64,000 bases of DNA from CBDDDW01 sp965226805 (lineage in GTDB: Bacteria > Chloroflexota > Dehalococcoidia > Lucifugimonadales > JAGWBF01): assembly GCA_965226805.1 (NCBI GenBank), contig CBDDDW010000020.1, forward strand, positions 44,909-108,908, written 5' to 3'. Positions 54,386 through 63,139 of this stretch are shown here, in pieces; position 1 is the stretch's first letter, and each line of letters starts with the position of its first letter. The notes under the pieces are model-generated. The model was not told where the DNA came from. It made no database searches and was given only the letters and a program-made list of their open reading frames with translations. Both the position numbers and the translations under genes were made by a program.

Positions 54386-55060
54386 TTACGGAGGCTTCTC
54401 TTCCTCCAGCAGACCATGTTGGGCAGCGAAGACGGCGGCCTCGCTGCGACGGGACAGGCCCAGCTTCTCCAAGATGCGGCTTACGTGGTTGCGGGCCGTG
54501 TTCTCGCTTATGACCAGGGATTCGGCGATCTCCTTGTTGGCGAGTCCCTTTGCCACCAGCGCCAGCACCTCCGCTTCACGGCTGGACAGGTCCTCCGTGG
54601 CCCTCTGTTCCTCTTTAGCTGTGAGCTTCACCAGCCTCTCCATGACCTTCCGGGTCACCGAAGGGTCCAGAAGGCTCTGGCCACTGGCAACCGCGCGTAT
54701 CGCGCTGAGGAGATCGGCGCGACCTACGTTTTTCAGCAAGTATCCCGAAGCGCCCGCCATGATGGCAGACGTCACCGCCTCGTCCTCACTGAAGGAGGTA
54801 AGCATGAGGACATTTACCTGGGGATGGGCGCTCTTGATAAGGCGGCAGGCCTCGATGCCGCTCATCCCTTCCATACGCACATCCATGAGGACCACGTGAG
54901 GATCGAGGCCCGAAACCCTTTGCACTGCCTCGGTTGCCGACGACGCCTCACCGACGACCTTTAGGTCGGCCTCGGGCTCCAGAATGGCCTTTAGGCCGCT
55001 GCGCACCACCTCGTGGTCGTCCACTACCATGAGCCGGATGCTTGGCATAGCGTCACTCAC
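54386..55060 (-). CDS. NarL/LuxR-family response regulator
   Basis: The 224-residue protein has a receiver domain (RLMVVDDHEVVRSGLKAIL, phospho-Asp in VVLMDVRMEGMSG, LMLTSFSEDEA, LLKNVGRADLL) and a C-terminal LuxR helix-turn-helix (LSSREAEVLALVAKGLANKE, then IAESLVISENTARNHVSRIL). It directly follows the IS-disrupted histidine kinase on the same strand, so the two form a two-component pair. Its targets may include the divergent telA operon. Confidence 0.93.
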   Translation of the reverse strand: MSDAMPSIRLMVVDDHEVVRSGLKAILEPEADLKVVGEASSATEAVQRVSGLDPHVVLMDVRMEGMSGIEACRLIKSAHPQVNVLMLTSFSEDEAVTSAIMAGASGYLLKNVGRADLLSAIRAVASGQSLLDPSVTRKVMERLVKLTAKEEQRATEDLSSREAEVLALVAKGLANKEIAESLVISENTARNHVSRILEKLGLSRRSEAAVFAAQHGLLEEEKPP

Positions 55061-55106
55061 CTTTCTTCTCGACCCGCTAGAGATGTGGACCGCACAGAAT
55101 TCAGGA

Positions 55107-55557
55107 TCAGCAGGGCAGCTTGATTATAACCTGTGTTCCTTCAGCCGTGGAGCTTTCCAGGCTGAAGGCGCCTCCGAGCTCCTCGGCCCGCTGGCGCATG
55201 TTGCGCAGGCCATGGCCGGCGACTGAAGCCGCAGGGTCGAACCCCCGGCCGTCATCCTGCACCCGAAACTCAACTCCATCAGGAACGAACTCGAGGGAGA
55301 CATTCACTTTGGACGCCTGGGCATGTTTGAGGGCGTTGGAAAGGGCCTCCTGAGTAATGCGATACAGGCCCGTCGCTGTCGCGACCGACACCGGGCACTC
55401 CTCCACCATTGTTTCGAGAGTCGTCGCCACGCCTGCGACATTGCTGAACTCTCGGATCTGGTTCTCCAACATGCTGACGACGCCCTTCTCCCCCGCCAGA
55501 TAGGGTTTCAGGTCGAAGATATAGTGGCGCACCTCTAGCAGAGTCTCCTTGGACAGG
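55107..55557 (-). pseudogene. Histidine kinase, C-terminal part (after IS)
   Basis: About 150 residues hold the end of the dimerisation helix (SLSKETLLEVRHYIFDLKPY) and the HATPase domain: ITQEALSNALKHAQASKV as the N box, QDDGRGFDP as G1, GHGLRNMRQRAEELGG as G2. In the uninterrupted allele it is fused to 56868-57691, giving a 424-residue NarX/DesK-type kinase. In isolation it lacks the phospho-accepting His, so signalling from this copy should be lost. Confidence 0.88.
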
Positions 55558-55575
55558 CTCAAGTGGACCCCATCA

Positions 55576-56511
55576 TCAGGACAGCGGTGAGGCTAAAATA
55601 AGAGAGTCTACCGCTGGGGTGTCTCGTAAACCTTCATCCGATTGTAAGGCTTGTGGATGTTCCAGTAAACACCTTTGTGGGCTCACTGCATGGAACACCT
55701 GACCCGGTGACCGATAGCCCAGGGCTTGATGGGGCCGCTCTTGGTTGTAGAAGGCCAGATAAGCCCCAATCCCTTTTCTGGCCTCAGTCCCATTTTGGTA
55801 TGCCTTCAGGTACACCTCCTCGTACTTGATGCTGCGCCACAGCCGTTCCACGAAGACGTTGTCCATGCACCGGCCCCTGCCGTCCATGCTCACTTGAACG
55901 CCTTGCGCCAGCAGCATGCTGGTGAAGGCCTCGCTGGTGAACTGGCTGCCCTGGTCGGTGTTGAAGATCTGTGGCCGACCCTTGCTCAAGGCCTCTTCCA
56001 GAGCCGCAACACAGAAGTCTACCTCCAGGGCGTTGGACAGCCGCCAGGCCAGCACGTAGCGGCTGTGCCAGTCCATGATGGCCATCAAGTAGAGGAAACC
56101 CCGAGCCATGGGTATGTAGGTGATGTCGGTGGCCCACACCTGGTTGACCCGGTTGATCTCCAGCCCCCTGAGCAAGTACGGATAGACCTTATGCCCTGGG
56201 TTTGGCTTGCTGGTGTTGGGACGCCGGTAGATGGCCTCCAGGCCTATCAGCTGCATCAGCCGGCGGACCCGCTTGCGGTTGACCTGGTGTCCGTGATTTC
56301 TGCGCCAGGCAGTCATCCTTCTGGAGCCGTAGAAAGGTGTCTTCAGGTACTGTTGGTCTATGAGGGCCATCAACTCCATGTCCTCGGCGCCGGCCTCGGT
56401 TGGCAGGTAGTACAACGAGGAGCGGCTGATACCCAGCAAGGCGCACTGGCGCACCAGAGACAGCTTCGGTTCTTCTCGGTCAATCATGGCCCGGCGTTGG
56501 GACCGGCTCAC
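55576..56511 (-). CDS. IS3-family transposase OrfB
   Basis: The 311-residue DDE transposase has an HTH_21 region (YGSRRMTAWRRNHGHQVNRK) and the integrase core: Asp in VWATDITYIPM, Asp in FNTDQGSQFTSEAF, Glu in FVERLWRSIKYEEVYL. It starts with GTG overlapping the orfA stop (GTGA), so expression may use reinitiation or the usual IS3 frameshift. It appears intact. Confidence 0.93.
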   Translation of the reverse strand: MSRSQRRAMIDREEPKLSLVRQCALLGISRSSLYYLPTEAGAEDMELMALIDQQYLKTPFYGSRRMTAWRRNHGHQVNRKRVRRLMQLIGLEAIYRRPNTSKPNPGHKVYPYLLRGLEINRVNQVWATDITYIPMARGFLYLMAIMDWHSRYVLAWRLSNALEVDFCVAALEEALSKGRPQIFNTDQGSQFTSEAFTSMLLAQGVQVSMDGRGRCMDNVFVERLWRSIKYEEVYLKAYQNGTEARKGIGAYLAFYNQERPHQALGYRSPGQVFHAVSPQRCLLEHPQALQSDEGLRDTPAVDSLILASPLS

Positions 56512-56792
56512 AACCCGAAGCTCCGTGACAAAAAATCCCGTTCCACCTTGAGCTGCCCAATCTGTTGGTAGAGCTGGGCAGTGAGGACCTCTTGGTCCTT
56601 CTCCTGGCGTCCAGCACCATTTTCAAAGAGGTGCGGCGCCCCCTGAGTCAAGGCCTTCTTCCAGGCATGGATCTGGCTCGGGTGGACTTCAAACCGGCTG
56701 GCCAGCTCTGCAATGGTGTGCTCCCCCTGGAGCGCGGCCAAAGCCACTTTGCCCTTGAAGACTGGGCTGTGCTTCTTACGTGTTTGCTTCAT
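56508..56792 (-). CDS. IS3-family transposase OrfA
   Basis: The 94-residue protein has the IS3 helix-turn-helix (YSPVFK-type start, here HSPVFKGKVALAALQGEHTI, then AELASRFEVHPSQIHAWKKA) and a C-terminal leucine-rich helix (LYQQIGQLKVERDFLSRSF). It recognises the element termini and precedes orfB. Confidence 0.9.
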   Translation of the reverse strand: MKQTRKKHSPVFKGKVALAALQGEHTIAELASRFEVHPSQIHAWKKALTQGAPHLFENGAGRQEKDQEVLTAQLYQQIGQLKVERDFLSRSFGL

Positions 56793-56867
56793 GTCCTGCT
56801 CCTTCTTTCCGTCCTATTTTAGGAGCGGGACTCTCTCTTAGCCACCTGTCCGAATTTTGGGGACCAC

Positions 56868-57691
56868 CTCAGGCCTACCAGCTTCGCCAGCCGCTCTTTA
56901 AGATCCTGGCGTTCCTGGGCGATCAAATCGGCCGAGGTCTCCAGGTTCAGGCTGAGCATGTATATGGACTGGGCTATTCCATCGTGAATCTCGCGGCTGA
57001 TCCGGCTGCGCTCTTCCAGGGCGGCGAGCTCTGACGCCTGAGCTTTCCGCTGCAGCTGCAGGTTTTCCTCGGACCTTTCTCGCTCGGCGGCCACGGCTTC
57101 CCGGCGGCGCGTCCGCTCCCAACCGCTGATAAGAGTACCCGCGGCGACCATTCCTAACATTGTCATGATCCGGCCGAACAGCACCTTTTCCTGCTTAAAC
57201 TCCTGCTGCAAAGCAAGCTCCAGCTTTGCGCGACCGGGGATATTAGGATTACTTGGGGTTATCGTGAAGGCCATAACTATGTATAAGACGATGACGACGG
57301 CAACCGCGCCGAAGCTGACCCGTCCGGGGAACAGCAGGGAAATGCCCAACAGCGCCGGGTAGTAGAAGATGTAAAAGCCGTTCTGGTACCCGTCAAACAC
57401 ATACAGACCCGCGGTGATCACAGCCAAGTCCGCGACACTTTGAAAAAAGGCCTGCTGCCACCTGATCGGCTTGCGCTGCACTATGAGCCACGTCATGTAG
57501 ACGTTCAACGCGGTCAAGCCTGCGCCCATCGAGTTGAGAGTTACCCAGACAGAGTCCCTGTCGACCCGATAGTGCAGGATCACGAACCAGGCAGCGAGGA
57601 GCACCCACCGCACCGCCACAACAATGGTTACCGTCGGGCGGTAGTCGTCGAATACGGCGAATCGTGGAGTGGCGGCCTGGCTCTGCATCAA
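56868..57691 (-). pseudogene. Histidine kinase, N-terminal sensor part (before IS)
   Basis: About 275 residues hold a six-segment membrane sensor domain (from about residue 18 to 185; VAVRWVLLAAWFVI, ADLAVITAGLYVF, FYIFYYPALLGISLLF), a signalling coiled coil (RRREAVAAERERSEENLQLQ) and the HisKA_3 box with the phospho-His in EERSRISREIHDGIAQSIY. The membrane domain is clearly related to those of 58645-59451 and 59498-60104. The IS ends the protein 14 residues after LAKLVGL. Confidence 0.9.
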
Positions 57692-57875
57692 ATTCTGCCT
57701 CGTTGCCCTATATCAGTTACCGGAACGGTAGTCGATTCCCACGAAAACATCAAGGCTGTCAAAGCGGTTACAGACTACCAGTCCTCTCCAGATTATCCAC
57801 CTCCCGGCGCAAAGGCCAGTTACAAACGTACCAACTTTCGTTAGTCCGTGTGCCGTCAGGGAGTAGTACGTCCAA

Positions 57876-57913
57876 ACCACCAGATGTTGGTATGCCGACC
57901 CACCGGCGTTGGT
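57876..57913. promoter_or_regulatory. Tandem imperfect palindromes in the kinase/telA-operon spacer
   Basis: ACCACCAGATGTTGGT (57876-57891) and ACCCACCGGCGTTGGT (57898-57913) start 22 bases apart, two helical turns. Each keeps ACC at one end and GTTGGT at the other, and each is a partial palindrome. A reverse half-site ACCAAC lies at 57830. This looks like an array for a dimeric regulator, plausibly the NarL-type protein encoded nearby. Confidence 0.4.
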
Positions 57914-57991
57914 TCGTCTGCAACTGTTGAGGCCGGCCCTTGGCGGCTAAAGTGGGGCCAGCGAAGCAAAACCACCGGCGGGAGGGTGGAG

Positions 57992-58147
57992 ATGAACACC
58001 GAAGCGGACAGAACACACGGATCAAAGGACCACCTGGCACCCGCGGAGCGAATGGCCGCAGTCGACTCAGCTATGCGTCGCTACTTCAACTCAGAGGACT
58101 GGCTCAGGGCCAGGGGCAAAGAATTCCCAGGCCTGAAGAGCGTGTAG
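57992..58147 (+). CDS. Small hypothetical protein, first gene of the telA operon
   Basis: The 51-residue protein is charged and helical (HLAPAERMAAVDSAMRRYFN; SEDWLRARGKEFPGL), with no membrane segment or cysteine. GGGAGGGTGGAG lies directly before the ATG at 57992; the frame is open further upstream without support. It starts the rightward operon, 16 bases before the next gene. No function can be assigned. Confidence 0.6.
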   Translation: MNTEADRTHGSKDHLAPAERMAAVDSAMRRYFNSEDWLRARGKEFPGLKSV

Positions 58148-58163
58148 GGGGAGGATCAAAACA

Positions 58164-58598
58164 ATGAAGCTACTTCTTCTTATCATCAGCGGACTTTCTC
58201 TTGGTACGTTAGGGGCCTTCGCAGGCGCCATGGCCGGCGACGCGGCTTGCGGCTCAGGCTGCTGGATCAGCGAGTGGGTAGGGAGGCCTTATTTCGGCAT
58301 GCTGATCGGCGCAATCATCGGGGTGTCAATCCTCATACCCGTCGGAGTCCACTTGGCCAACGGCCTGCGGAGCCAACTGCCATACACCCTGCTGACTTCA
58401 ATTGGGATAGGGATAGTCGGCGTGTGGGCGTCCGCCCCCTTCGGATGGGGAATCGCCATTCCCACTGCTGTGTTCCAGATCTGGACTTGTATCGCCATCG
58501 CAATGTCAGCCGACCCGCTCGACGGGCGGCAGGGACTAAACGCGCGAGAGGAGGAAAGACATGTTTACCACAGTCTATCGGTAGCAACTCCCAGTTAG
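58164..58598 (+). CDS. Small multi-pass membrane protein
   Basis: The 144-residue protein has four hydrophobic segments: an N-terminal one (LLLLIISGLSLGTLGAFAGA), MLIGAIIGVSILIPVGV, LLTSIGIGIVGVW and IAIPTAVFQIWTCIAIAM. A pair of cysteines (ACGSGC) lies in the first outer loop. The C-terminus is polar. It is not related by eye to the neighbouring sensor-like membrane proteins, and no family is recognised. It lies within the telA operon. Confidence 0.65.
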   Translation: MKLLLLIISGLSLGTLGAFAGAMAGDAACGSGCWISEWVGRPYFGMLIGAIIGVSILIPVGVHLANGLRSQLPYTLLTSIGIGIVGVWASAPFGWGIAIPTAVFQIWTCIAIAMSADPLDGRQGLNAREEERHVYHSLSVATPS

Positions 58599-58644
58599 TC
58601 TGGCCCTGTCTTGGTGAGATCAACGAAACGAAAGGAGGTGGACC

Positions 58645-59451
58645 ATGAGATGTCCAGCATGCTCGCAAGCAAATCAATTTAATGCAGGATTTTGCGCCTT
58701 CTGTGGGTCGCCGATGCCTAGCAAGCGGGCGACCAAAACCGAAAGTCCGCAGGAGGTGACTCCCACGGGCCCGGGAAGCTCTACAAGAGAGACCTCTACA
58801 CAGACATATCTGGGTAACTCTTTGGATATCTACTCAATCATAGAAAGGTGGTGGACCTTGATTTTCAGCTCAAAGAACGAGACCGAGACCACTGAGGACT
58901 TGGCCCACGGCCAGATGGTCATAATCGCGGCGCGCTGGGTCCTTGTGGTGGCGGGCCTGACTCTCGCTATGTGGAACCCGGCCGCCATGGGTGAGCTACG
59001 CGTCTCCGTGGTCCTTATCCTCGGACTGGCGGTGGCCAACTTCTTCCTGCACACCCAGGTCCTCATGCGTGGGCCTGTCCTGTCCCGAGTAGCTTACGCG
59101 GCCAGTGCCGCAGATATAGCCGTCATCTCGCTGGTGATCATAGTTGGCGGCCAATTCGGCGCCGGCCCATACGTATTCTACTTCCCGGCGATCCTGGCGC
59201 TCTCCGTAGCCTTCCGAACAAACGTCACCGTAGCCTTCGCGGCAGCTGCCATCGCCCTTTACGCGCTGATCTCGCTTGCCACCATAAGTGGGGGTGAAGG
59301 CGCGACTCTTATAACGAGGATGTTAATGCTGGCGGGAACCGCGGTATGTGGCAACGTCTACTGGCGGATTGAGCGCGACCGGAGGCTTGCCGCGGCTGAG
59401 GGCCGGGACACGCTGAAGGCCGAATTTCCCCGTGAAGTGGTAACCCACTAG
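58645..59451 (+). CDS. Zinc-ribbon plus membrane sensor-domain protein
   Basis: The 268-residue protein starts with a zinc ribbon (CPACSQANQFNAGFCAFCG, residues 3-21), then a polar linker. A six-segment membrane domain follows from about residue 88. This domain matches the kinase sensor: AARWVLVVAGLTLAM, ASAADIAVISLVII, PYVFYFPAILALSVAF, and the end RMLMLAGTAVCGNVYWRIER. It ends where the kinase would begin its coiled coil, so it has a sensor but no output domain. AGGAGG precedes the ATG. It may sense the same signal and bind a partner through the zinc ribbon. Confidence 0.75.
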   Translation: MRCPACSQANQFNAGFCAFCGSPMPSKRATKTESPQEVTPTGPGSSTRETSTQTYLGNSLDIYSIIERWWTLIFSSKNETETTEDLAHGQMVIIAARWVLVVAGLTLAMWNPAAMGELRVSVVLILGLAVANFFLHTQVLMRGPVLSRVAYAASAADIAVISLVIIVGGQFGAGPYVFYFPAILALSVAFRTNVTVAFAAAAIALYALISLATISGGEGATLITRMLMLAGTAVCGNVYWRIERDRRLAAAEGRDTLKAEFPREVVTH

Positions 59452-59497
59452 GACGCGAGCAGCTCGCGTGACACCAAATTACAGAAGGAGGAAAGAG

Positions 59498-60104
59498 ATG
59501 CAAGAACCAAGGGACAAGAGGCAGCAGAGGACATCTTCTTCGGACAGGTCGTCATCAACTGGGCAAGGTGGTTTCTCCTGGGCGGCAGCGTCGTACTTGT
59601 CCTCTGGACAGCCACGTCCGCGGCCGAACTCGTGCTGGCGATGCTGCCGGTAGTGGCCCTGATGGCCCTTAACTTCTACCTACATGGGCGACACCTCGCC
59701 GAACGGCCGGCGAACCCGACACTGATCACAGCCGCCAGTGTGCTGGACATCGCCGTTATCACGGTAATGATTTTACTTTGGCCTGAAGCGACGCAGAGGG
59801 GTCTGGGCAGCCCGTTCTTCGTGATGTATTACCCCGTAGTCCTGGCCTTTGCCTTCGTGATGCCGCGGAAGATCACCGTAACCTACACCATGGCCACATT
59901 GGCTGCCTACGCCGGGGCATGCTTCCCCTGGCGAACACCGCGGTCTTCGATGACGTGCGGGCCGTCGAGGCCCTTGTGTCGCGGCTGATAACCCTCGGCG
60001 CCATGGGCGGCCTGGGCACCTACTACTGGCGGATCCAGAGGAATCGTCGCAGGGCCGCCGGCGGACACGGGCAACAAATGCACAACGCTCCGGCCGGTCC
60101 CTAA
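59498..60104 (+). pseudogene. Membrane sensor-domain protein with two frameshifts
   Basis: The gene begins at ATG 59498 behind GGAGGAAAG. After about ten codons the family sequence moves to another frame (EAAEDIFFGQVVINWARWFL), then shifts again near 59918 (LPLANTAVFDDVRAVEALVS). Joined, it gives about 202 residues with the same membrane domain as the kinase and the zinc-ribbon protein: SVLDIAVITVMILL, FFVMYYPVVLAFAFVMP, RLITLGAMGGLGTYYWRIQR. Both shifts equal one missing base. They may be assembly errors, since the rest is well preserved. Confidence 0.7.
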
Positions 60105-60139
60105 GGGCGGAAATTAGTAGAGAGCGAGGCAGGTAACTG

Positions 60140-60841
60140 ATGAACATCATGCGCAGTCTCCTAATGATCCCCGAGGCCTGCCTGGACGCCTTTATGGCGC
60201 CCGCCCAGGACCCTCGCACAGAGCCTCCCGGACTGGAGGGCAGCCAGATAAAACAAGTAGCACTCATTCAGCTACGGGCTGCCCTCCAGTCCGGATTCTC
60301 CGGCATCAGCTCGTCCGAGGGGCTCAAGGCCCTGACCAGGTTGGTGTACGAATACGAGCAAGTACAGCCAGTGCTGGACCGCCAGAGAGAGACAGGCCCC
60401 CTGTCAATTGCTCACATCCTAGCATTGGTGGCGGAGACCTATACCCTCGGGCTGAGCGTTCTGACGGATGCGCTCGAGTTGAGCCGGATAACCCACTCTC
60501 CCGACACGGACAGGATAGAGGAAGAAATCGTCGTGATCGGGAGGGAGATCGAGTCTCTGAGGAGCGACGAGACACAAGCGGCCCGACTCAAGATTCGAGA
60601 AGAGACACTGACGTCACACAAGGAGCGCCTGGAGATGATCAAGCAGCAACAGCTACGAGTGGACGAGCTCCTGCACCAATCTAACCGGTGCGAGGCTTCG
60701 CTGCATCGGACCCGAGTGGAGCTTGCGACGCTCAAGATAGACCGGTCTGACACGAGCGTAAGCGCGGTAACTGAAACGCTTCGCAAGACCATAAATCAGG
60801 CAAGGGAAGTCCAGAAAGAGCTACAGTCCTTCGGATTCTGA
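60140..60841 (+). CDS. Coiled-coil protein of the telA operon
   Basis: The 233-residue protein is cytoplasmic and mostly helical. Residues 40-125 form a globular helical part (VALIQLRAALQSGFSGISSS; LSIAHILALVAETYTLGLSV), and from about residue 125 to the end it is coiled coil (DRIEEEIVVIGREIESLRSD; SHKERLEMIKQQQLRVDELL). It has no recognised domain. TelA genes often sit beside an XpaC-type partner, but I see no clear XpaC similarity. It lies 39 bases before telA and is probably its partner. Confidence 0.65.
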   Translation: MNIMRSLLMIPEACLDAFMAPAQDPRTEPPGLEGSQIKQVALIQLRAALQSGFSGISSSEGLKALTRLVYEYEQVQPVLDRQRETGPLSIAHILALVAETYTLGLSVLTDALELSRITHSPDTDRIEEEIVVIGREIESLRSDETQAARLKIREETLTSHKERLEMIKQQQLRVDELLHQSNRCEASLHRTRVELATLKIDRSDTSVSAVTETLRKTINQAREVQKELQSFGF

Positions 60842-60879
60842 CAACCCATGAGACCAAACAAATATAAAGGAGGCATATC

Positions 60880-62088
60880 ATGGTCACAGACAATGGTTCT
60901 GGCGAAGAACCCGAAACCGCCGATCTAGGTCAGGGGGACCCTAAGCAGGTCAGCCTGGTGAATGTGAACGGGCCCCTGGCCCCAAATGGGATCACTACCC
61001 ACGAGTCCCGTGAGCTCGAATCCCGGGCTGTCAGTCTGGTCGATCAGCTGGGAGATACCGCCGGCAGCAAGCAGCTGGAGATGATCGACAGCATCACCGG
61101 CGTCGGATTTCACGCGCAGAGGACAGCCGGCGCCGACCTGGAGCTTCTGAGGGCACGCATGGGCGACACCTTCACCCAAGGAGGTGCGCCCGAGAGGATC
61201 TCCAGGGACCTGGTGGATTTGCGCGTCGCCCTGAACAAGATCAACCCCCACGAGCTGAGCCAGGCGGGTCTCATGAGACGCTGCCTTAGCCTGGTCCCGT
61301 TGGTAGGCAAATCTCCTCCCGGCGTGGGGGTCCTGGAAAGGATTGCCATCCGCTATGAGCCCGTCTCCAAACAGGTTGGGGTCTTGGAGACGAGGCTTCG
61401 AGACGCCCGGTCGATGCTCGCCAGGGACAACATTGAGCTGAGGAAGCTCTACGAGCAAGTCGAAGCGCACCAGCTCACGGTTCAAAAAAACGCCTACCTG
61501 GGGGAGTTGGTCATGCAGCAGCTGGACAAGCTGGTTGCTAGTACAGATGAGACCCTTAAACGTGAAAGAGTCCGTGACGTTATGCACGACGTCTCCATGC
61601 GGGTCCAGGACTTACGAACCATGGAAGCGGTGCACAATCAATTCTTTGTCAGCATCGAGATAACCCGACAGAACAACGCCCAATTGGGGCAGTCGGTGGA
61701 GCGGACACTAACCCTGGGCACCAACGTTGTGATCGTCGGCCTGGCAATTCAATCGGCCCTCGCCCGCCAGAAGAGGGTGCTTGAGGCCACCAAGCGGACG
61801 CGAGAGTTCCTGGGAAATCTCATAGTTGAAAATGCCGCCGCAATCAAGCAACATACTGCCGACATCGGCGACGTCTACAACAATCCTGTAATAGCAATCG
61901 AGAAGGTTACACAGGCCCACAACGACCTCATAGAAGCAATGAACCTGGCGGACCGTCTGAAGCAGGAGGGCATTGAATCCGCCCGTGAGAATCTGGTGAA
62001 GCTACGGGAACTGTCCACCGATCTGGAGCAGAGGTCCAGAGGGCTCCGAGAGCGAGCCAGGTCTGCGCCCAGGTCCCTTGAGGCATAG
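60880..62088 (+). CDS. telA: Toxic anion resistance protein TelA/KlaA family
   Basis: TelA-family proteins are linked to tellurite and toxic anion resistance and to envelope stress; the biochemical role is poorly known. The 402-residue helical protein has the signature region RQNNAQLGQSVERTLTLGTN followed by VVIVGLAIQSALARQKRVLE, ATKRTREFLGNLIVENAAAI, DIGDVYNNPVIAIEKVTQAH and DRLKQEGIESARENLVKL. AGGAGG precedes the ATG. It is the last gene of the operon that starts at 57992. Confidence 0.9.
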   Translation: MVTDNGSGEEPETADLGQGDPKQVSLVNVNGPLAPNGITTHESRELESRAVSLVDQLGDTAGSKQLEMIDSITGVGFHAQRTAGADLELLRARMGDTFTQGGAPERISRDLVDLRVALNKINPHELSQAGLMRRCLSLVPLVGKSPPGVGVLERIAIRYEPVSKQVGVLETRLRDARSMLARDNIELRKLYEQVEAHQLTVQKNAYLGELVMQQLDKLVASTDETLKRERVRDVMHDVSMRVQDLRTMEAVHNQFFVSIEITRQNNAQLGQSVERTLTLGTNVVIVGLAIQSALARQKRVLEATKRTREFLGNLIVENAAAIKQHTADIGDVYNNPVIAIEKVTQAHNDLIEAMNLADRLKQEGIESARENLVKLRELSTDLEQRSRGLRERARSAPRSLEA

Positions 62089-62188
62089 AGTGGGGCGATA
62101 TCCGACCGGCCTCCAGGCCGTATCTGGCGTTGACAGGGACTCATCCCGCTGCTAATGTCGGCTTAATCCGAAAGAGGGGTATAGGCCA

Positions 62189-63139
62189 ATGGCGACGCCG
62201 GCAGAGCTTGAGTCTTTTGTCAGCACTGTAACAGCTCCGGTTGACCTCGGTTCCTTCTGGGCCGAGGTCAACGCGGAGCTGAGCTCCCTACCCCTTGACC
62301 CCGAGCTCTCGCCGGCGCCTCTCCGTTCGACGCCCGATGTGAAAGTGTATGAAGTCCATTATCGCAGCCTTGGTGGACTGCGGATCGCAGGTTGGTACTG
62401 CGTACCTGCCCAGGGCACGGGCCCGTTCCCGGCCCTTATCGAGTTTCCCGGATACAAGAGCGATCCGTCGTTGCCCAGGGCTTGGGCGCAGAGGGGTGTG
62501 GCCAGTCTGAGCGTCGCGGTACGCGGAAAGCTTGGGTCCCATCAGCAGTTCAACCCCGGCTATCCGGGCCTGCTGACCAGCGGCGTGGAGGACCCGTCCA
62601 CTTACTCTTACAGAGGAGTGATCTCCGATTGCATGCGCGGGGTAGACTTCTTGCTTACGCGGCCAGAAGTAGACCAGGAGCGGATATTCGCTCACGGGGC
62701 AAGCCAGGGCGGGGGACTGACCCTGATCACTACAGCGCTCCGGCCCGAGATCAAAGCAGGCGCAGCATCCTGCCCATTCCTGTGCTCGATCCCCGACGCA
62801 ATTCGCCTGGCCCGTACCAACCCCTACAACGAGTTAAATTGCTACCTAAGGGCCCATCCGGACCGAAGGGAACGTGTGCTTAATACCCTCAGCTACTTCG
62901 ACGCGGTAAACCTGGCTGATCGCGTTAGTTGCCCCATGGCCGTAGGTATACCCCTCGAAGACACAATATGCCCACCGGAAACTCAGTACGCGGCATACAG
63001 GCGGCTGGCCGGTCCCAAGGAGCTTTGGCTGACAGCGGACGCGATACACGGCAACCCAGCCGAGTACCAGGACAAGGAGACGGCCTGGCTGGAGCATCTG
63101 ATGGGGAACGGCCGAAGTGGCGGCTTAGGAGGTCTTTAG
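62189..63139 (+). CDS. Acetylxylan esterase/cephalosporin deacetylase-like alpha/beta hydrolase
   Basis: The 316-residue protein belongs to the AXE1 family of deacetylases. It has YRSLGGLRIAGWYCVPAQG, the oxyanion region PGYKSDP, the nucleophile Ser in AHGASQGGG, a likely catalytic Asp in LEDTICPPETQ and His in DAIHGNP. It is cytoplasmic, with no signal peptide. Its stop overlaps the start of a related gene by one base. Deacetylation of sugars or xenobiotic esters is the family role; the substrate is unknown. Confidence 0.83.
   Translation: MATPAELESFVSTVTAPVDLGSFWAEVNAELSSLPLDPELSPAPLRSTPDVKVYEVHYRSLGGLRIAGWYCVPAQGTGPFPALIEFPGYKSDPSLPRAWAQRGVASLSVAVRGKLGSHQQFNPGYPGLLTSGVEDPSTYSYRGVISDCMRGVDFLLTRPEVDQERIFAHGASQGGGLTLITTALRPEIKAGAASCPFLCSIPDAIRLARTNPYNELNCYLRAHPDRRERVLNTLSYFDAVNLADRVSCPMAVGIPLEDTICPPETQYAAYRRLAGPKELWLTADAIHGNPAEYQDKETAWLEHLMGNGRSGGLGGL

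Larger units (their letters stand above)
55562..56867 (-). mobile_element. IS3-family insertion sequence in the histidine kinase gene
   Basis: The 1306-bp element carries overlapping orfA and orfB. Its termini are inverted repeats: GTGGACCCC from the left and GTGGTCCCC read inward from the right, both followed by a GGACAG block. The direct repeat CTCA (55558-55561 and 56868-56871) flanks it. Removing the element plus one CTCA restores the kinase frame exactly (LVGLSLSKETLLEV), which fixes the boundaries. Confidence 0.92.
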
